Positions 6,809 to 14,489 of a stretch of DNA of 20,007 bases are shown here, piece by piece (position 1 is the first letter of the stretch; each line of letters begins with the position of its first letter). Made by a program: the position numbers and the translations under genes. Origin of the DNA: Pseudorhodobacter antarcticus. GTDB taxonomy: Bacteria; Pseudomonadota; Alphaproteobacteria; Rhodobacterales; Rhodobacteraceae. The DNA is taken from positions 1 through 20,007 of the forward strand of contig CAMAWZ010000007.1 in assembly GCA_945861995.1 (NCBI GenBank), read 5' to 3'. The notes under the pieces are model-generated. The model made no database searches, was not told where the DNA came from, and saw only the letters and a list, made by a program, of their open reading frames with translations.

Positions 6809-7996
6809 ATGCGCTTTGCCCCTATTGTTGATCGTCTTTCGAACCTTGGCGGGGCGAAATGGGCGGTTCACGCCCGCGCCAAGGAAATGATCGCGCAGGG
6901 GCGCGATGTGATCAAACTGTCGATTGGCGAGCCTGACGTGCCGCCCGCAGACGCGCTGCTGGAAGCCGCAAAAGCAGGCATTGACGCAGGCCGTTTGGGT
7001 TATTCCAACGGGCGGGGCGAGCCTAACCTTTTGGCCGCGCTGGCTGACCGCTATTCCAAACGTACGCACCGCACGATTGCCCCCAGCCAATGCACCGCGC
7101 TTCCTGGCACGCAAACCACGCTGTTTGCCACCCTAACCACGCTGGTCGGCCCCGGGGACGAGGTACTGCTGGGCGATCCGTGCTATGCCACCTATGAAGG
7201 GCTAATTGCCGCCACAGGCGCAACGGTGGTGATGGTGCCGCTGCGCGCTGAAGCTGGCTTTCGGATGCAGGCGGCGGATGTGGCCCCGCTGATTACGCCG
7301 CGCTCGCGCCTTTTGTTTTTGAACACGCCGCACAACCCCACGGGCGCGATTTTGACGACAAGTGATATTCGCGCCTTGGGCGCGCTTGCCATTCAGCACG
7401 ACCTTTGGATCCTGTCCGATGAAGTCTATGAGGAGATGATTTACGAGGGAGCGCGCTTTGTCTCGCCCTTTGATATGGCCGAGCTGGCCGACCGCACAAT
7501 CGTCGCGGCGTCAATTTCCAAATCCCACGCGGCGCCGGGGTTTCGTTCGGGCTGGTGCGTGGGCCCGCAAGAGTTTTCTGATGCCCTGCTGCCCGTGGCC
7601 GAAACGATGCTGTTTGGCAACCAACCCTTCATCGCCGATATGACCGCGCTGGCGGTGTCTGCCCCATCACAGGCCGCGCGCGGCATGGCCCAGCGCTTTG
7701 CGCGGCGGGCGGAAATTGTACAGTCCATGCTGCATGGCAAGAACGGTCTGGTGGTGCATAAGCCCGAGGCGGGCATGTTCGCACTGGTCAACATCGCCTC
7801 CACGGGCCAAAGCGGCGAACAGTTCGCCCTTGGCCTGCTGGACGCCGAAGGCGTGGCGGTGATGCCGGGCGAAAGCTTTGGCAATGGCCTTGCAGGCTGG
7901 CTGCGTCTGTCGCTGACAGTTGAAGATGACCTTATCCAGATAGCCTGCACCCGCATAGCCGCCTATGCCGCGCGCGCGCAGGGACTTGCGGCATGA
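6809..7996 (+). CDS. Class I/II PLP aminotransferase, arginine:pyruvate transaminase (AruH)-like
   Basis: 395 residues, a full-length fold-type I aminotransferase. Visible hallmarks: 'LNTPHNPTG' with N176, 'LSDEVYEEM' with D204 and Y207, the Schiff-base lysine K238 in 'AASISKSHAAPGFRSGW', the phosphate-contacting R246, and a C-terminal substrate arginine in 'GWLRLSLTVED'. The overall layout ('VIKLSIGEPD', 'YSNGRGEPNL', 'MPGESFG') resembles AruH of Pseudomonas, which moves the alpha-amino group of arginine to pyruvate. The gene overlaps a 2-ketoarginine-decarboxylase-like gene by 4 bases (ATGA), the same partner as in aruH-aruI, which is the main reason for this substrate guess. A broader aspartate or aromatic aminotransferase cannot be excluded. 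GAAGG sits 8 bases before the ATG. Confidence 0.85.
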   Translation: MRFAPIVDRLSNLGGAKWAVHARAKEMIAQGRDVIKLSIGEPDVPPADALLEAAKAGIDAGRLGYSNGRGEPNLLAALADRYSKRTHRTIAPSQCTALPGTQTTLFATLTTLVGPGDEVLLGDPCYATYEGLIAATGATVVMVPLRAEAGFRMQAADVAPLITPRSRLLFLNTPHNPTGAILTTSDIRALGALAIQHDLWILSDEVYEEMIYEGARFVSPFDMAELADRTIVAASISKSHAAPGFRSGWCVGPQEFSDALLPVAETMLFGNQPFIADMTALAVSAPSQAARGMAQRFARRAEIVQSMLHGKNGLVVHKPEAGMFALVNIASTGQSGEQFALGLLDAEGVAVMPGESFGNGLAGWLRLSLTVEDDLIQIACTRIAAYAARAQGLAA

Positions 7997-9573
7997 CCCC
8001 GTCCGTTGGAATGCGCCTTGTCGAAGGGCTGGCTGCGCGCGGGGTGACTTGCGTCTTTGGTATTCCCGGCGTGCATACAGTCGAGATGTATCGCGGCCTG
8101 TCTGGCGGCCCTATTCGCCATGTCACCGCCCGCCACGAACAGGGCTGCGCGTTTATGGCCGATGGCTATGCGCGCGCGAGCGGGCATGTGGGTGTGGCCT
8201 TTGTCATTACAGGGCCGGGGCTGCTGAATGCGCTGACAGCCATGGCGCAGGCGCGGGCCGATAGCGTGCCAATGCTGGTGATTTCGGGCGTGAACAGGCG
8301 CAATAGCTTGGGCAAGGGCTTGGGCCTGCTGCACGAACTTCCCAACCAATCAGCGCTGGTCGCGGCCCTATGCCCCACCCGTACAGTGATGTCGGCAGAT
8401 GATCTGGCCCCTGCGCTGGACTGGGCTTTTGCGACCATGCTGGGCGCGCGCCCAACCCCCGTGCATCTGGAAATTCCAACCGATGTGATGCCCCTGCCCT
8501 GCCCGCCTCTGCCCGCCCCCGCGCCGCTGCCCGCGCGGCCCGCGCCGAAGCCCGCCGATCTGGCCGCAGCGGCAAATCTGCTGAACGCGGCACACCGCCC
8601 TGTGATCTTGGCAGGCGGCGGCGCGCGCGGATGCGAGGCCGCTTTGCAAACACTGGCTCAGGCGCTGGATGCCCCTGTGATCCAAACCGTCAATGCGCGC
8701 GGCATGATGCACGGCCACCCGCTGTGCGTACCCGCCAGCGCCAGTTTAGACGCCGTGCGCGCGCTGATTTTGGGGGCGGATCAGATCTTGGCCCTTGGCA
8801 CGGAACTGGGCCAGACCGATTATGATATGTATGCCAAGGGCGGCCAGCCTGACCTGTCGGCCATGATCCGCGTAGATGTCTGCGCAGATCAACTGGCCCG
8901 CCACCCCGCCGCCTTGGTCATCTGCGCCGATACGGCCGCCTTCTTGGCCGCAATCACCCCGCACATCACTGCCAAACCCATCGGCGCAGGCGCAGCCCGC
9001 GCACAAGATACCCGCGCCAATGCCCGCGCCGAACTGGGCGCGCTTGACCCCGAAATGCCCGCCCGCCTTGCGATGATCGAGGCGATCCGCACCGCCCTTC
9101 CTGCGGCGCAGATCGTGGGGGACAGCACACAAACCATCTATGTCGCGAACCTATATTACGACCACGACCGCGCAGGCGGCTGGTTTAACGCCGCCACGGG
9201 CTTTGGCGCGCTGGGTTACGGCGCGGGGGCCGCCATTGGCGCGGCAATTGCCCAACCCGCCGCTCGCACCGTGTGCATCATCGGCGATGGCGGCTTGCAA
9301 TTTACAGCCGCCGAACTGCGCACAGCAGTAGATGAAAAACTACCCATCACTTTCGTTGTCTGGAATAACGAAGCCTACGGCGAAATTGCCGATGCGATGC
9401 GGGCAGCTGGCACCGAAGTGATCGGCTGCCACCCCAGCCCGCTGAACCACGCCGCCTTTGCCAGCGCCTGCGATCTGCCCTTTGTCTCGATTGCCGCAGA
9501 TACCGAACTGCTGCACTGGGCGCTGAGGCAGCGCAATGATGGGCCAAGTATGATCGAGGTTAGGGTTGCTTGA
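7993..9573 (+). CDS. ThDP-dependent decarboxylase, 5-guanidino-2-oxopentanoate decarboxylase (AruI)-like
   Basis: 526 residues with the three-domain layout of the acetolactate synthase/decarboxylase family. The N-terminal pyrimidine-binding domain has 'VFGIPGVHTVEMYRGL' and the catalytic Glu E49 in 'TARHEQGCAFMADGYARASG'. The C-terminal ThDP/Mg2+ motif starts at 'GDGGLQFTAAELRTAV' and ends with 'NNEAYGEI' (about residues 430-460). The phrase 'GIPGVHTVEMYRGL' is characteristic of enzymes named 5-guanidino-2-oxopentanoate decarboxylase, which turn 2-ketoarginine into 4-guanidinobutanal and CO2. The start codon overlaps the stop of the upstream aminotransferase (ATGA), so the keto acid made by the first enzyme is probably the substrate of the second. 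No aldehyde dehydrogenase or guanidinobutyrase is in the window. Acetolactate synthase is less likely: no small subunit lies nearby. Confidence 0.85.
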   Translation: MTPSVGMRLVEGLAARGVTCVFGIPGVHTVEMYRGLSGGPIRHVTARHEQGCAFMADGYARASGHVGVAFVITGPGLLNALTAMAQARADSVPMLVISGVNRRNSLGKGLGLLHELPNQSALVAALCPTRTVMSADDLAPALDWAFATMLGARPTPVHLEIPTDVMPLPCPPLPAPAPLPARPAPKPADLAAAANLLNAAHRPVILAGGGARGCEAALQTLAQALDAPVIQTVNARGMMHGHPLCVPASASLDAVRALILGADQILALGTELGQTDYDMYAKGGQPDLSAMIRVDVCADQLARHPAALVICADTAAFLAAITPHITAKPIGAGAARAQDTRANARAELGALDPEMPARLAMIEAIRTALPAAQIVGDSTQTIYVANLYYDHDRAGGWFNAATGFGALGYGAGAAIGAAIAQPAARTVCIIGDGGLQFTAAELRTAVDEKLPITFVVWNNEAYGEIADAMRAAGTEVIGCHPSPLNHAAFASACDLPFVSIAADTELLHWALRQRNDGPSMIEVRVA

Positions 9574-9577
9574 CCAA

Positions 9578-9635
9578 GGGCGCGCACGCGCCCTCGCTGC
9601 GCTCACCCCCTAACACGGGAAGCTTGCTTCCCGTG
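9578..9635 (+). terminator. Two consecutive hairpins after the decarboxylase gene
   Basis: GGGCGCG-ca-CGCGCCC at 9578-9593 starts four bases after the stop codon. CACGGGAAG-cttg-CTTCCCGTG (9-bp perfect stem) lies at 9614-9635 and is followed by CTTTGATATTTTGTT. Together they are a plausible transcription end for the aminotransferase-decarboxylase operon, although the T-run is interrupted. Confidence 0.55.
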
Positions 9636-9676
9636 CTTTGATATTTTGTTGAGTTCGGAAGATACAGACCCATCCC

Positions 9677-9768
9677 CTTCCTAACTCTAAAAATATCCTC
9701 GGCTGAGGTTGCTAAAGCAAGCTTTAGCAACGGGGCCAAAGGCGAAGTGGGGGCGAGCCCCCTTTCTT
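9677..9768 (+). repeat. Modular box/hairpin element, copy B (expanded)
   Basis: Conserved box CTTCCTAACTCTAAAAATAT then CCTCGGCTGAGG, a long perfect hairpin GTTGCTAAAGC-aa-GCTTTAGCAAC (9708-9731), and a short GC hairpin GGGGG-cgag-CCCCC (9749-9762) followed by TTTCTT. The middle hairpin is far longer than in copies A, C and E and nearly the same as in copy D. Confidence 0.75.
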
Positions 9769-9940
9769 GCTGCGAGTTTGGTCAAACCAGCGCAATCGGC
9801 TTTGGCGTAGGCGCGGTTATTGGCGCGGATGGCAGCGATGTCAGGGGCCAAACGTAATTGAGACGAACGCGCAGAGGCCCCGTTTACGGCCCGCGCCCCG
9901 CGCTGCAATCTGCGCGTGTAAGCTTCGAACAGGTTGCAGC
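9769..9940. other. Intergenic stretch, possible decayed coding remnant on the minus strand
   Basis: No intact gene. On the minus strand a frame running from about 9945 to 9770 reads 'NLFEAYTRRLQRGARAV' then 'SQLRLAPDIAAIRANNRAYA', which has a natural-looking composition and ends at the repeat element where genes in this genome tend to stop. It has no start and no recognised family, so it is at best a fragment. The right end should also hold the promoter of the membrane protein that follows. Confidence 0.3.
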
Positions 9941-10034
9941 ATGGTGAAAAAACCCAACCCTTGGCTTTGCTTTTTTCCTTGCACTGATCGCCCTGTTCAT
10001 CGGGGCAAGCCTGTTTTCGAACGTCAGCGCGGAC

Positions 10035-10658
10035 ATGATCCGCCTGCCCCTCATTGCCGCGCTATGGGGGATGTTCGTCATCCGCGCAACCATTTCCGAA
10101 GGGCCGCATAGCCTGCTAGACGCTCTGCGCCTGTTTGCCACCATCATAGCGGCCAATGCCGTGGCAGGTTGGATACCCGGGGCCAGCGTTACAGTTATTG
10201 CCCAGCGCGCGGGCCTAACCGCACTCATCATCCCCGCCTATCTGGCGCTGATCTGGGCAATCCCTTCCCAGCGCCCGGCCACATGGGGCCTGCGCTTTGG
10301 CTGGCGCTTTTGGCCGGCGGTGCTTTTCTTGGGCGGGCTTTCGGCGTGGAACTTGCTTTTTGAAATGCCAGAAAATCAAGGCCTTGCCCTGATCGCCACA
10401 CTTTGCGGCGGCGTGTATTTTCTGAATGCTGCAATGCCAATATCAACCGCCAAGATCCCTATGCGCGAAAACTGGCGAGCGCGCATCATGGCATCAACTT
10501 CTTTGCCCTTTGGGATGTATGGCGTGGTACCTTGGCCAAACATTGCCCTTGGAAACGCGTCACCCGGTGCCGCCGTGATCACCACGGCTATTGCGACGAT
10601 TGTCCTTTTCGCTCTGTCCCCTTGGTTTGATCGCAGGGCCGCGGACCGCCGCGCGTGA
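10035..10658 (+). CDS. Small integral membrane protein of unknown function, apparent 5' frameshift
   Basis: 207 residues from the ATG at 10035, with about five or six hydrophobic segments (for example 'GLTALIIPAYLALIWAI' and 'AAVITTAIATIVLFALSPWF'); no family recognised. The same frame continues upstream without a start as 'NPTLGFAFFLALIALFIGAS', a clear extra membrane helix, back to a TGA at 9945. An ATG at 9941 begins MVKK in another frame, and the two frames meet at a run of six A (9947-9952). Deleting one A gives a 238-residue protein starting MVKNPTLGFAFF. Either the gene is broken by slippage in this run, the sequence has an error, or translation starts late and loses the first helix. 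Ends before repeat copy C; no obvious tie to the enzymes on either side. Confidence 0.55.
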   Translation: MIRLPLIAALWGMFVIRATISEGPHSLLDALRLFATIIAANAVAGWIPGASVTVIAQRAGLTALIIPAYLALIWAIPSQRPATWGLRFGWRFWPAVLFLGGLSAWNLLFEMPENQGLALIATLCGGVYFLNAAMPISTAKIPMRENWRARIMASTSLPFGMYGVVPWPNIALGNASPGAAVITTAIATIVLFALSPWFDRRAADRRA

Positions 10659-10676
10659 AACACTCCAACCCGCCCC

Positions 10677-10740
10677 CTTCCTAACTCTACAAATATCCTG
10701 GGGGTAAGGCCGAAGGCCAAGGGGGCAAAGCCCCCTTTTA
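10677..10740 (+). terminator. Modular box/hairpin element, copy C, acting as terminator
   Basis: Conserved box CTTCCTAACTCTACAAATAT then CCTGGGGG, small hairpin GGCC-gaa-GGCC (10708-10718), and strong GC hairpin GGGGGC-aaa-GCCCCC (10721-10735) followed directly by TTTTA. The T-run makes this the copy with the best intrinsic-terminator shape. It sits 18 bases after the membrane-protein gene and before the class III aminotransferase. Confidence 0.75.
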
Positions 10741-10797
10741 TCCGCAAACCCGCGCTCTCCCCTTACCGCCCCGCCCGCCCTGTGGCATGATTGCGTC

Positions 10798-12183
10798 ATG
10801 GAAAACACACACACCCAGTTCGCGGGCATCCCCGCCCAGCGCCTTCATGATTTCACCGCGCGCGAGGCGCGGCGCTTTGCCGCCGCCCGCCCCAATGCGG
10901 CGAAGGTTCAGCTGACAGATTACCTTGGCGGCGTGCCGCTGCATTGGATGTCTGATTGGCCCATGCCGCACCTGCCGATCATAGCAACGGCCAAGGGCGC
11001 GACGATTACGGATATTGACGGCTATCAGATTGACGATTTCTGCCTTGGCGATACGGGGTCGATGTTTGGCCACTCGCCGCCGCCCATTGCCAAGGCGATC
11101 CGTCGCCAAGCGCGGCGCGGCCTCACCTATATGCTGCCGTCGATCGAGGCGATGGAAGTGGGGCAGCTTTTGACCGCGACCTTTGGCGCATTTCAATGGC
11201 AGATCGCCACCACCGCCACGGATGCCAACCGCTTTGCTATTCGCGTGGCGCGGGCGGTGACAGGGCGGGCAAAGATATTGGTGTTCAACGGGTGCTATCA
11301 CGGCACAGTCGATGATGTGATGGTCGAGCTGGGCGCAGGCGGGCACACGCAAAACCGCGTGGGCCTTTTGGGGCAAGTGGCCGATCTGACCCTTGGCGCG
11401 GTCGCCTGCGAGTTTAACGATTTGGCAGGGGTCGAGGCGGCGCTGGCACAGGGCGATGTCGCAGCAATCCTGACGGAACCTGTGATGACCAACTCTTGCA
11501 TGGTGCTGCCGCAGAGCGGCTTTCATGCTGGTCTGCGCGATTTGGCTACGAAATACGGCGCGCTGCTGATGATTGACGAAACCCATACAATTTCAACAGG
11601 TCTTGGCGGTTATACCCGCGCGCACGGCCTTGCGCCCGATATATTTGTGGCGGGCAAATGCGTGGCAGGCGGCCTGCCTGCGGCGGTTTGGGGGCTGAAT
11701 GCCGAAACCGCCGCGCGCTACCACGGCGCCAATGCCGCCCGCCCGGCGGGCCATTCGGGCATGGGCACAACGCTGTCGGCGAACCCGCTGCAATTTGCCG
11801 CCCTGCGCGCCAGCCTTGCCGAAGTGATGACCAACGCCGCCTATGCCCATATGGACAAACTTGCCAACACACTGGCCGCAGGCCTAAGCGACGTCATCGC
11901 CAAAAACCGCGCGCCGTGGCATGTGGTGCGCGTGGGCGCGCGGGTGGAATTCATCTGCGCCAATAGCCCCTTGCAAAACGGAACCGAGGCCGCCGCCGCC
12001 CATTGCCCGCAGGCCGAGGCTGCCGTGCATATCGCGCTGCTCAATCGGGGCAGCCTAATCGCACCCTTCCACAATATGATGCTGATTTCCCCCGCCACCA
12101 AAAAGCGCCAAGTCAAACGCCTGATCGCCGCCTTTGCCAAGGTGATGGCCGAACTTTTCGCCCCCAAAAGCCCCTCCCTATGA
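10798..12183 (+). CDS. Class III PLP aminotransferase (glutamate-1-semialdehyde aminomutase-like subgroup)
   Basis: 461 residues, fold-type I, class III. Key motifs: 'LVFNGCYHGTVDDVM' near residue 160, 'LMIDETHTISTGLGGYTRAHGL' with the cofactor-contacting D260, and 'PDIFVAGKCVAGGLPAAVWG' with the Schiff-base K287, then 'GHSGMGTTLSANPLQFAALRA'. The DETHT/GGYTRAHG form marks the subgroup usually named 'aspartate aminotransferase family', distinct from HemL, which has DEVMT; heme synthesis is therefore unlikely. Its substrate is unknown. Overlap by ATGA with a gamma-glutamyl-ligase-like gene suggests the two work in one pathway, probably amine or omega-amino-acid catabolism. Only a weak ribosome site is seen before the ATG. 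Repeat copy C insulates it from the upstream gene. Confidence 0.85.
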   Translation: MENTHTQFAGIPAQRLHDFTAREARRFAAARPNAAKVQLTDYLGGVPLHWMSDWPMPHLPIIATAKGATITDIDGYQIDDFCLGDTGSMFGHSPPPIAKAIRRQARRGLTYMLPSIEAMEVGQLLTATFGAFQWQIATTATDANRFAIRVARAVTGRAKILVFNGCYHGTVDDVMVELGAGGHTQNRVGLLGQVADLTLGAVACEFNDLAGVEAALAQGDVAAILTEPVMTNSCMVLPQSGFHAGLRDLATKYGALLMIDETHTISTGLGGYTRAHGLAPDIFVAGKCVAGGLPAAVWGLNAETAARYHGANAARPAGHSGMGTTLSANPLQFAALRASLAEVMTNAAYAHMDKLANTLAAGLSDVIAKNRAPWHVVRVGARVEFICANSPLQNGTEAAAAHCPQAEAAVHIALLNRGSLIAPFHNMMLISPATKKRQVKRLIAAFAKVMAELFAPKSPSL

Positions 12184-13574
12184 CACACCGCCCCGCTGAT
12201 GCAGCCTTGCCAGATGAGGCGCAGGCTTTTCTGGCCGCGCATCCAGAAATCGAGGCCTTCGATCTGGTGCTAACAGACGCCAACGGCGTTGCGCGCGGCA
12301 AAATCATTCGGCGGCATGAGTTGTTGGGGCTTTATACGTCGGGTCGCCATTTGCCGATCTCGATACTGGGTTTGGACATCTTGGGCGAGGATGTGGCGGG
12401 CACGGGGCTGGTCTGGGACCAAGGCGACGCCGACCGCCGCGCTTGGCCCATTTCTGGCAGCTTGCGCGCCTTGCACGCCACGCAGCCGGCGCGCGGCGAA
12501 GTGATGGTGATGCTGTACGAGTTGGACGGACCCCCCATGCTGGCCGACCCGCGCCACGCGCTGATCCGCCAAATCGCAGCACTCGCCGATATGGGCCTGC
12601 GCCCCGCTGGCGCGTTCGAGCTGGAGTTCTACCTGCTTGACCCCGATCTTGCGCCAGATGGCACCGTGCGCCCTGCGCGCGATGCGCTCGATGGACGGAC
12701 AGGGGCCGAAACGGATGTGTATTCGGTTGACCGCCTGCACGGGATGCTACCGATCTTTAACCAGATCTATGCCGATTGCGCGCAGTCAGGCATTAACGCC
12801 GAAACAATGATTTCCGAATATGGGCGCGGGCAGTATGAACTGACGCTGCATTACCGCGAAAACCTATTGCAAGCCGCCGATGATCTGATCCGCCTGAAAC
12901 GCATCGTACGCGCGGCGGCGCGCGCGCATGGCGCAGTGGCCTGTTTCATGGCCAAACCCAATGCCGATATGGCGGGGTCGGGAATGCATATGCATGTCTC
13001 GATGTTGGACGATCAGGGCTGCAATATCTTTAGCGAGGTGGCCGGCGAAGACCCCACGTCCAGCCCCGCCCTACGCCATGCGATTGCGGGCATGGCCGCG
13101 CATATGGGGCCAAGTATGCTGGTCTTTGCGCCCCATGCCAATTCGTGGCGGCGCTTTGCGGCAAATTCCTATGCGCCCGTAGCCCCCACTTGGGGGGTGA
13201 ATAACCGATCAGTCGCGCTGCGCGTGCCCGCAGGTGATACGCGCGCGCGCCGCATTGAACATCGCCCGTCGGGCGTGGATGCCAACCCCTATTTGGTCGC
13301 AACTGCGGTGCTGGCGGCCCTGCGCGATGGGCTTGCACAAAAGATGCAGCCCTCTGCACCCGTGACGGGCAACGGCTATGATTCCAAGTTGGGGGCGGAT
13401 ATGCCCGCCGATTGGCGCAGCGCGATTGTAGCGGCCGAAGGGTCAGAATTTCTAAAGATTGCCCTTGGCCCCGATTTGCACCGCGCCTTTGTCGCGATCA
13501 AATGGGCCGAATATGACCGCATGGCACGGCATGTCTCGGCTATGGATTTGGCGCATTATCTGCATCGGGCATAG
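12180..13574 (+). CDS. Glutamine synthetase-family ligase (gamma-glutamylpolyamine synthetase/PuuA-like)
   Basis: 464 residues, near the length of glutamine synthetase family ligases. N-terminal beta-grasp: 'FDLVLTDANGVARGKIIRRHEL'. Catalytic domain: metal-binding 'FELEFYLL' (E147, E149), 'EYGRGQYELTLHY' near 214, 'MAKPNADMAGSGMHMHVS' near 260-275, 'NRSVALRVP' near 343, and 'ARRIEHRPSGVDANPYLVATA' near 356. These are the ATP, metal and glutamate binding elements, so ATP-dependent gamma-glutamyl transfer to an amine is likely. The adenylylation-site loop of true GlnA is absent, and the family match is to the PuuA/GlnA3-like group that takes putrescine, other polyamines or ethanolamine. The start (12180) overlaps the stop of the class III aminotransferase. 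The stop lies inside the GC hairpin of repeat copy D. Confidence 0.88.
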   Translation: MTHRPADAALPDEAQAFLAAHPEIEAFDLVLTDANGVARGKIIRRHELLGLYTSGRHLPISILGLDILGEDVAGTGLVWDQGDADRRAWPISGSLRALHATQPARGEVMVMLYELDGPPMLADPRHALIRQIAALADMGLRPAGAFELEFYLLDPDLAPDGTVRPARDALDGRTGAETDVYSVDRLHGMLPIFNQIYADCAQSGINAETMISEYGRGQYELTLHYRENLLQAADDLIRLKRIVRAAARAHGAVACFMAKPNADMAGSGMHMHVSMLDDQGCNIFSEVAGEDPTSSPALRHAIAGMAAHMGPSMLVFAPHANSWRRFAANSYAPVAPTWGVNNRSVALRVPAGDTRARRIEHRPSGVDANPYLVATAVLAALRDGLAQKMQPSAPVTGNGYDSKLGADMPADWRSAIVAAEGSEFLKIALGPDLHRAFVAIKWAEYDRMARHVSAMDLAHYLHRA

Positions 13575-13647
13575 GGGGGCTTTGCCCCCCAGTTGCTAAA
13601 GCTTTGCTTTAGCAACCTCCCCCCAGGATATTTGCAGAGTTAGGAAG
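13574..13647 (-). terminator. Modular box/hairpin element, copy D (inverted)
   Basis: Read on the plus strand: GC hairpin GGGGGGC-ttt-GCCCCCC (13574-13590), then GTTGCTAAAGC-ttt-GCTTTAGCAAC (13592-13616), then the complement of the box ending GCAGAGTTAGGAAG. It begins on the last base of the ligase stop codon, so it probably ends that operon. The long middle hairpin matches copy B. Confidence 0.75.
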
Positions 13648-13665
13648 CAGGCAAAAGGTCTGCGC

Positions 13666-13726
13666 CTTCCTAACTCTGCAAATATCCTGGGGGTGAGGCC
13701 AAAGGCCGAGGGGGCAAAGCCCCCTT
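13666..13726 (+). terminator. Modular box/hairpin element, copy E
   Basis: Box CTTCCTAACTCTGCAAATAT then CCTGGGGGTGAGG, small hairpin GGCC-aaa-GGCC (13697-13707), GC hairpin GGGGGC-aaa-GCCCCC (13710-13724). It touches the stop codon of the minus-strand chelatase gene. With copy D it forms a large inverted repeat between two convergent genes and could stop transcription from both sides. Confidence 0.75.
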
Positions 13727-14468
13727 ATGCTCTGGCCGCGGAATAGCGGCAGGTTTGTGCGCAGACGGGTGCCGCGCGCACCAAAGCGGCGGCGATTAGG
13801 GCGGGCACATCGGGGTGCAGGCCCAAAGGGGGCAGCACGCGTCCGCCAAAGCGCGCAGCCTCCAGCGCGCGGGGGATGTCCTCAGTCACATGACCGCCCA
13901 TTGCTGCAAAAAAGGGCAAGCAGATCGCCCCCGTGCCAAAACCTGTCACTTCGGCAAGCTGGGGGGTTTGATCGATAAAGGCCGCGTCGCAGCGGGCGAG
14001 GCCAAGTCCCGCCTTTAAACTCTGCGCCAAGGTAATGGCCACATCGCTGGGGGCGGGTGATTTGAAACTGCCATGCGCGGCGATCAACACCTGCGCGTGC
14101 GCAAGGTCTTGGCCTTGCAAGGCCTCGGCCACTGCATCGCGGGCAAGATCATGAACTGCCGCCTCGCAGCCAAAGGGTTCTAGCACCTGCCAGCCCTGCC
14201 CGCCCGCCGCGCGCAGTTTTTCCCCGAGCGCCACGCGGGTAAACCAGCCGCCCGACATGAACATCGGAAACACGATGCCCTTGGGGCCAAGCTGCGCGAT
14301 AGCGCGCGCCAAGGCCCCTTCTTGTGCCAAGGTTGCAGCCCCCACGGCGCGCCCGTCTGTCAGTTTGGCAACCGCTTCTGCTAGCAGGTCTAACTCGCGG
14401 GCCGCGGGGGCGGGGTCGCTGGGTTGGCCGTGCGAGACGATAAGGGCAGGAAGATCAGAATTGTTCAT
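13725..14468 (-). CDS. CbiX-type class II chelatase (sirohydrochlorin chelatase family)
   Basis: 247 residues with two chelatase half-domains, as in long CbiX proteins. The first half opens 'LPALIVSHGQPSD' and the second 'AQVLIAAHGSFKSPAPSD', both with the conserved His-Gly. The second half has 'ICLPFFAAMGGHVTEDIPRAL', the metal-site GxH-x3-DIP pattern. In the first half the matching position reads 'FPMFMSGGWFTRVALGEKL', with no His, so only one complete metal site may exist. The family inserts Co2+ or Fe2+ into sirohydrochlorin for cobalamin or siroheme; which one is not decided here, and no other cobalamin or siroheme gene is in the window. No strong ribosome site before the ATG at 14468. 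Convergent with the ligase operon. Confidence 0.78.
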   Translation of the reverse strand: MNNSDLPALIVSHGQPSDPAPAARELDLLAEAVAKLTDGRAVGAATLAQEGALARAIAQLGPKGIVFPMFMSGGWFTRVALGEKLRAAGGQGWQVLEPFGCEAAVHDLARDAVAEALQGQDLAHAQVLIAAHGSFKSPAPSDVAITLAQSLKAGLGLARCDAAFIDQTPQLAEVTGFGTGAICLPFFAAMGGHVTEDIPRALEAARFGGRVLPPLGLHPDVPALIAAALVRAAPVCAQTCRYSAARA

Positions 14469-14489
14469 GAAAGAGTGATAGCGCAGGGC

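Noticed and set aside
10738..11586. 282-codon minus-strand open frame
   Set aside because: Antisense to the class III aminotransferase, whose motifs are clear; no ribosome site or family match.
10798..12183. Glutamate-1-semialdehyde aminomutase (HemL) for heme synthesis
   Set aside because: The active-site segment is DETHT with GGYTRAHG rather than the HemL form, alphaproteobacteria mostly use the ALA synthase route, and the gene is coupled to a gamma-glutamyl ligase.
12180..13574. Housekeeping glutamine synthetase (GlnA)
   Set aside because: No adenylylation loop and no glnB neighbour; motif spacing and context fit the PuuA-like amine ligases.
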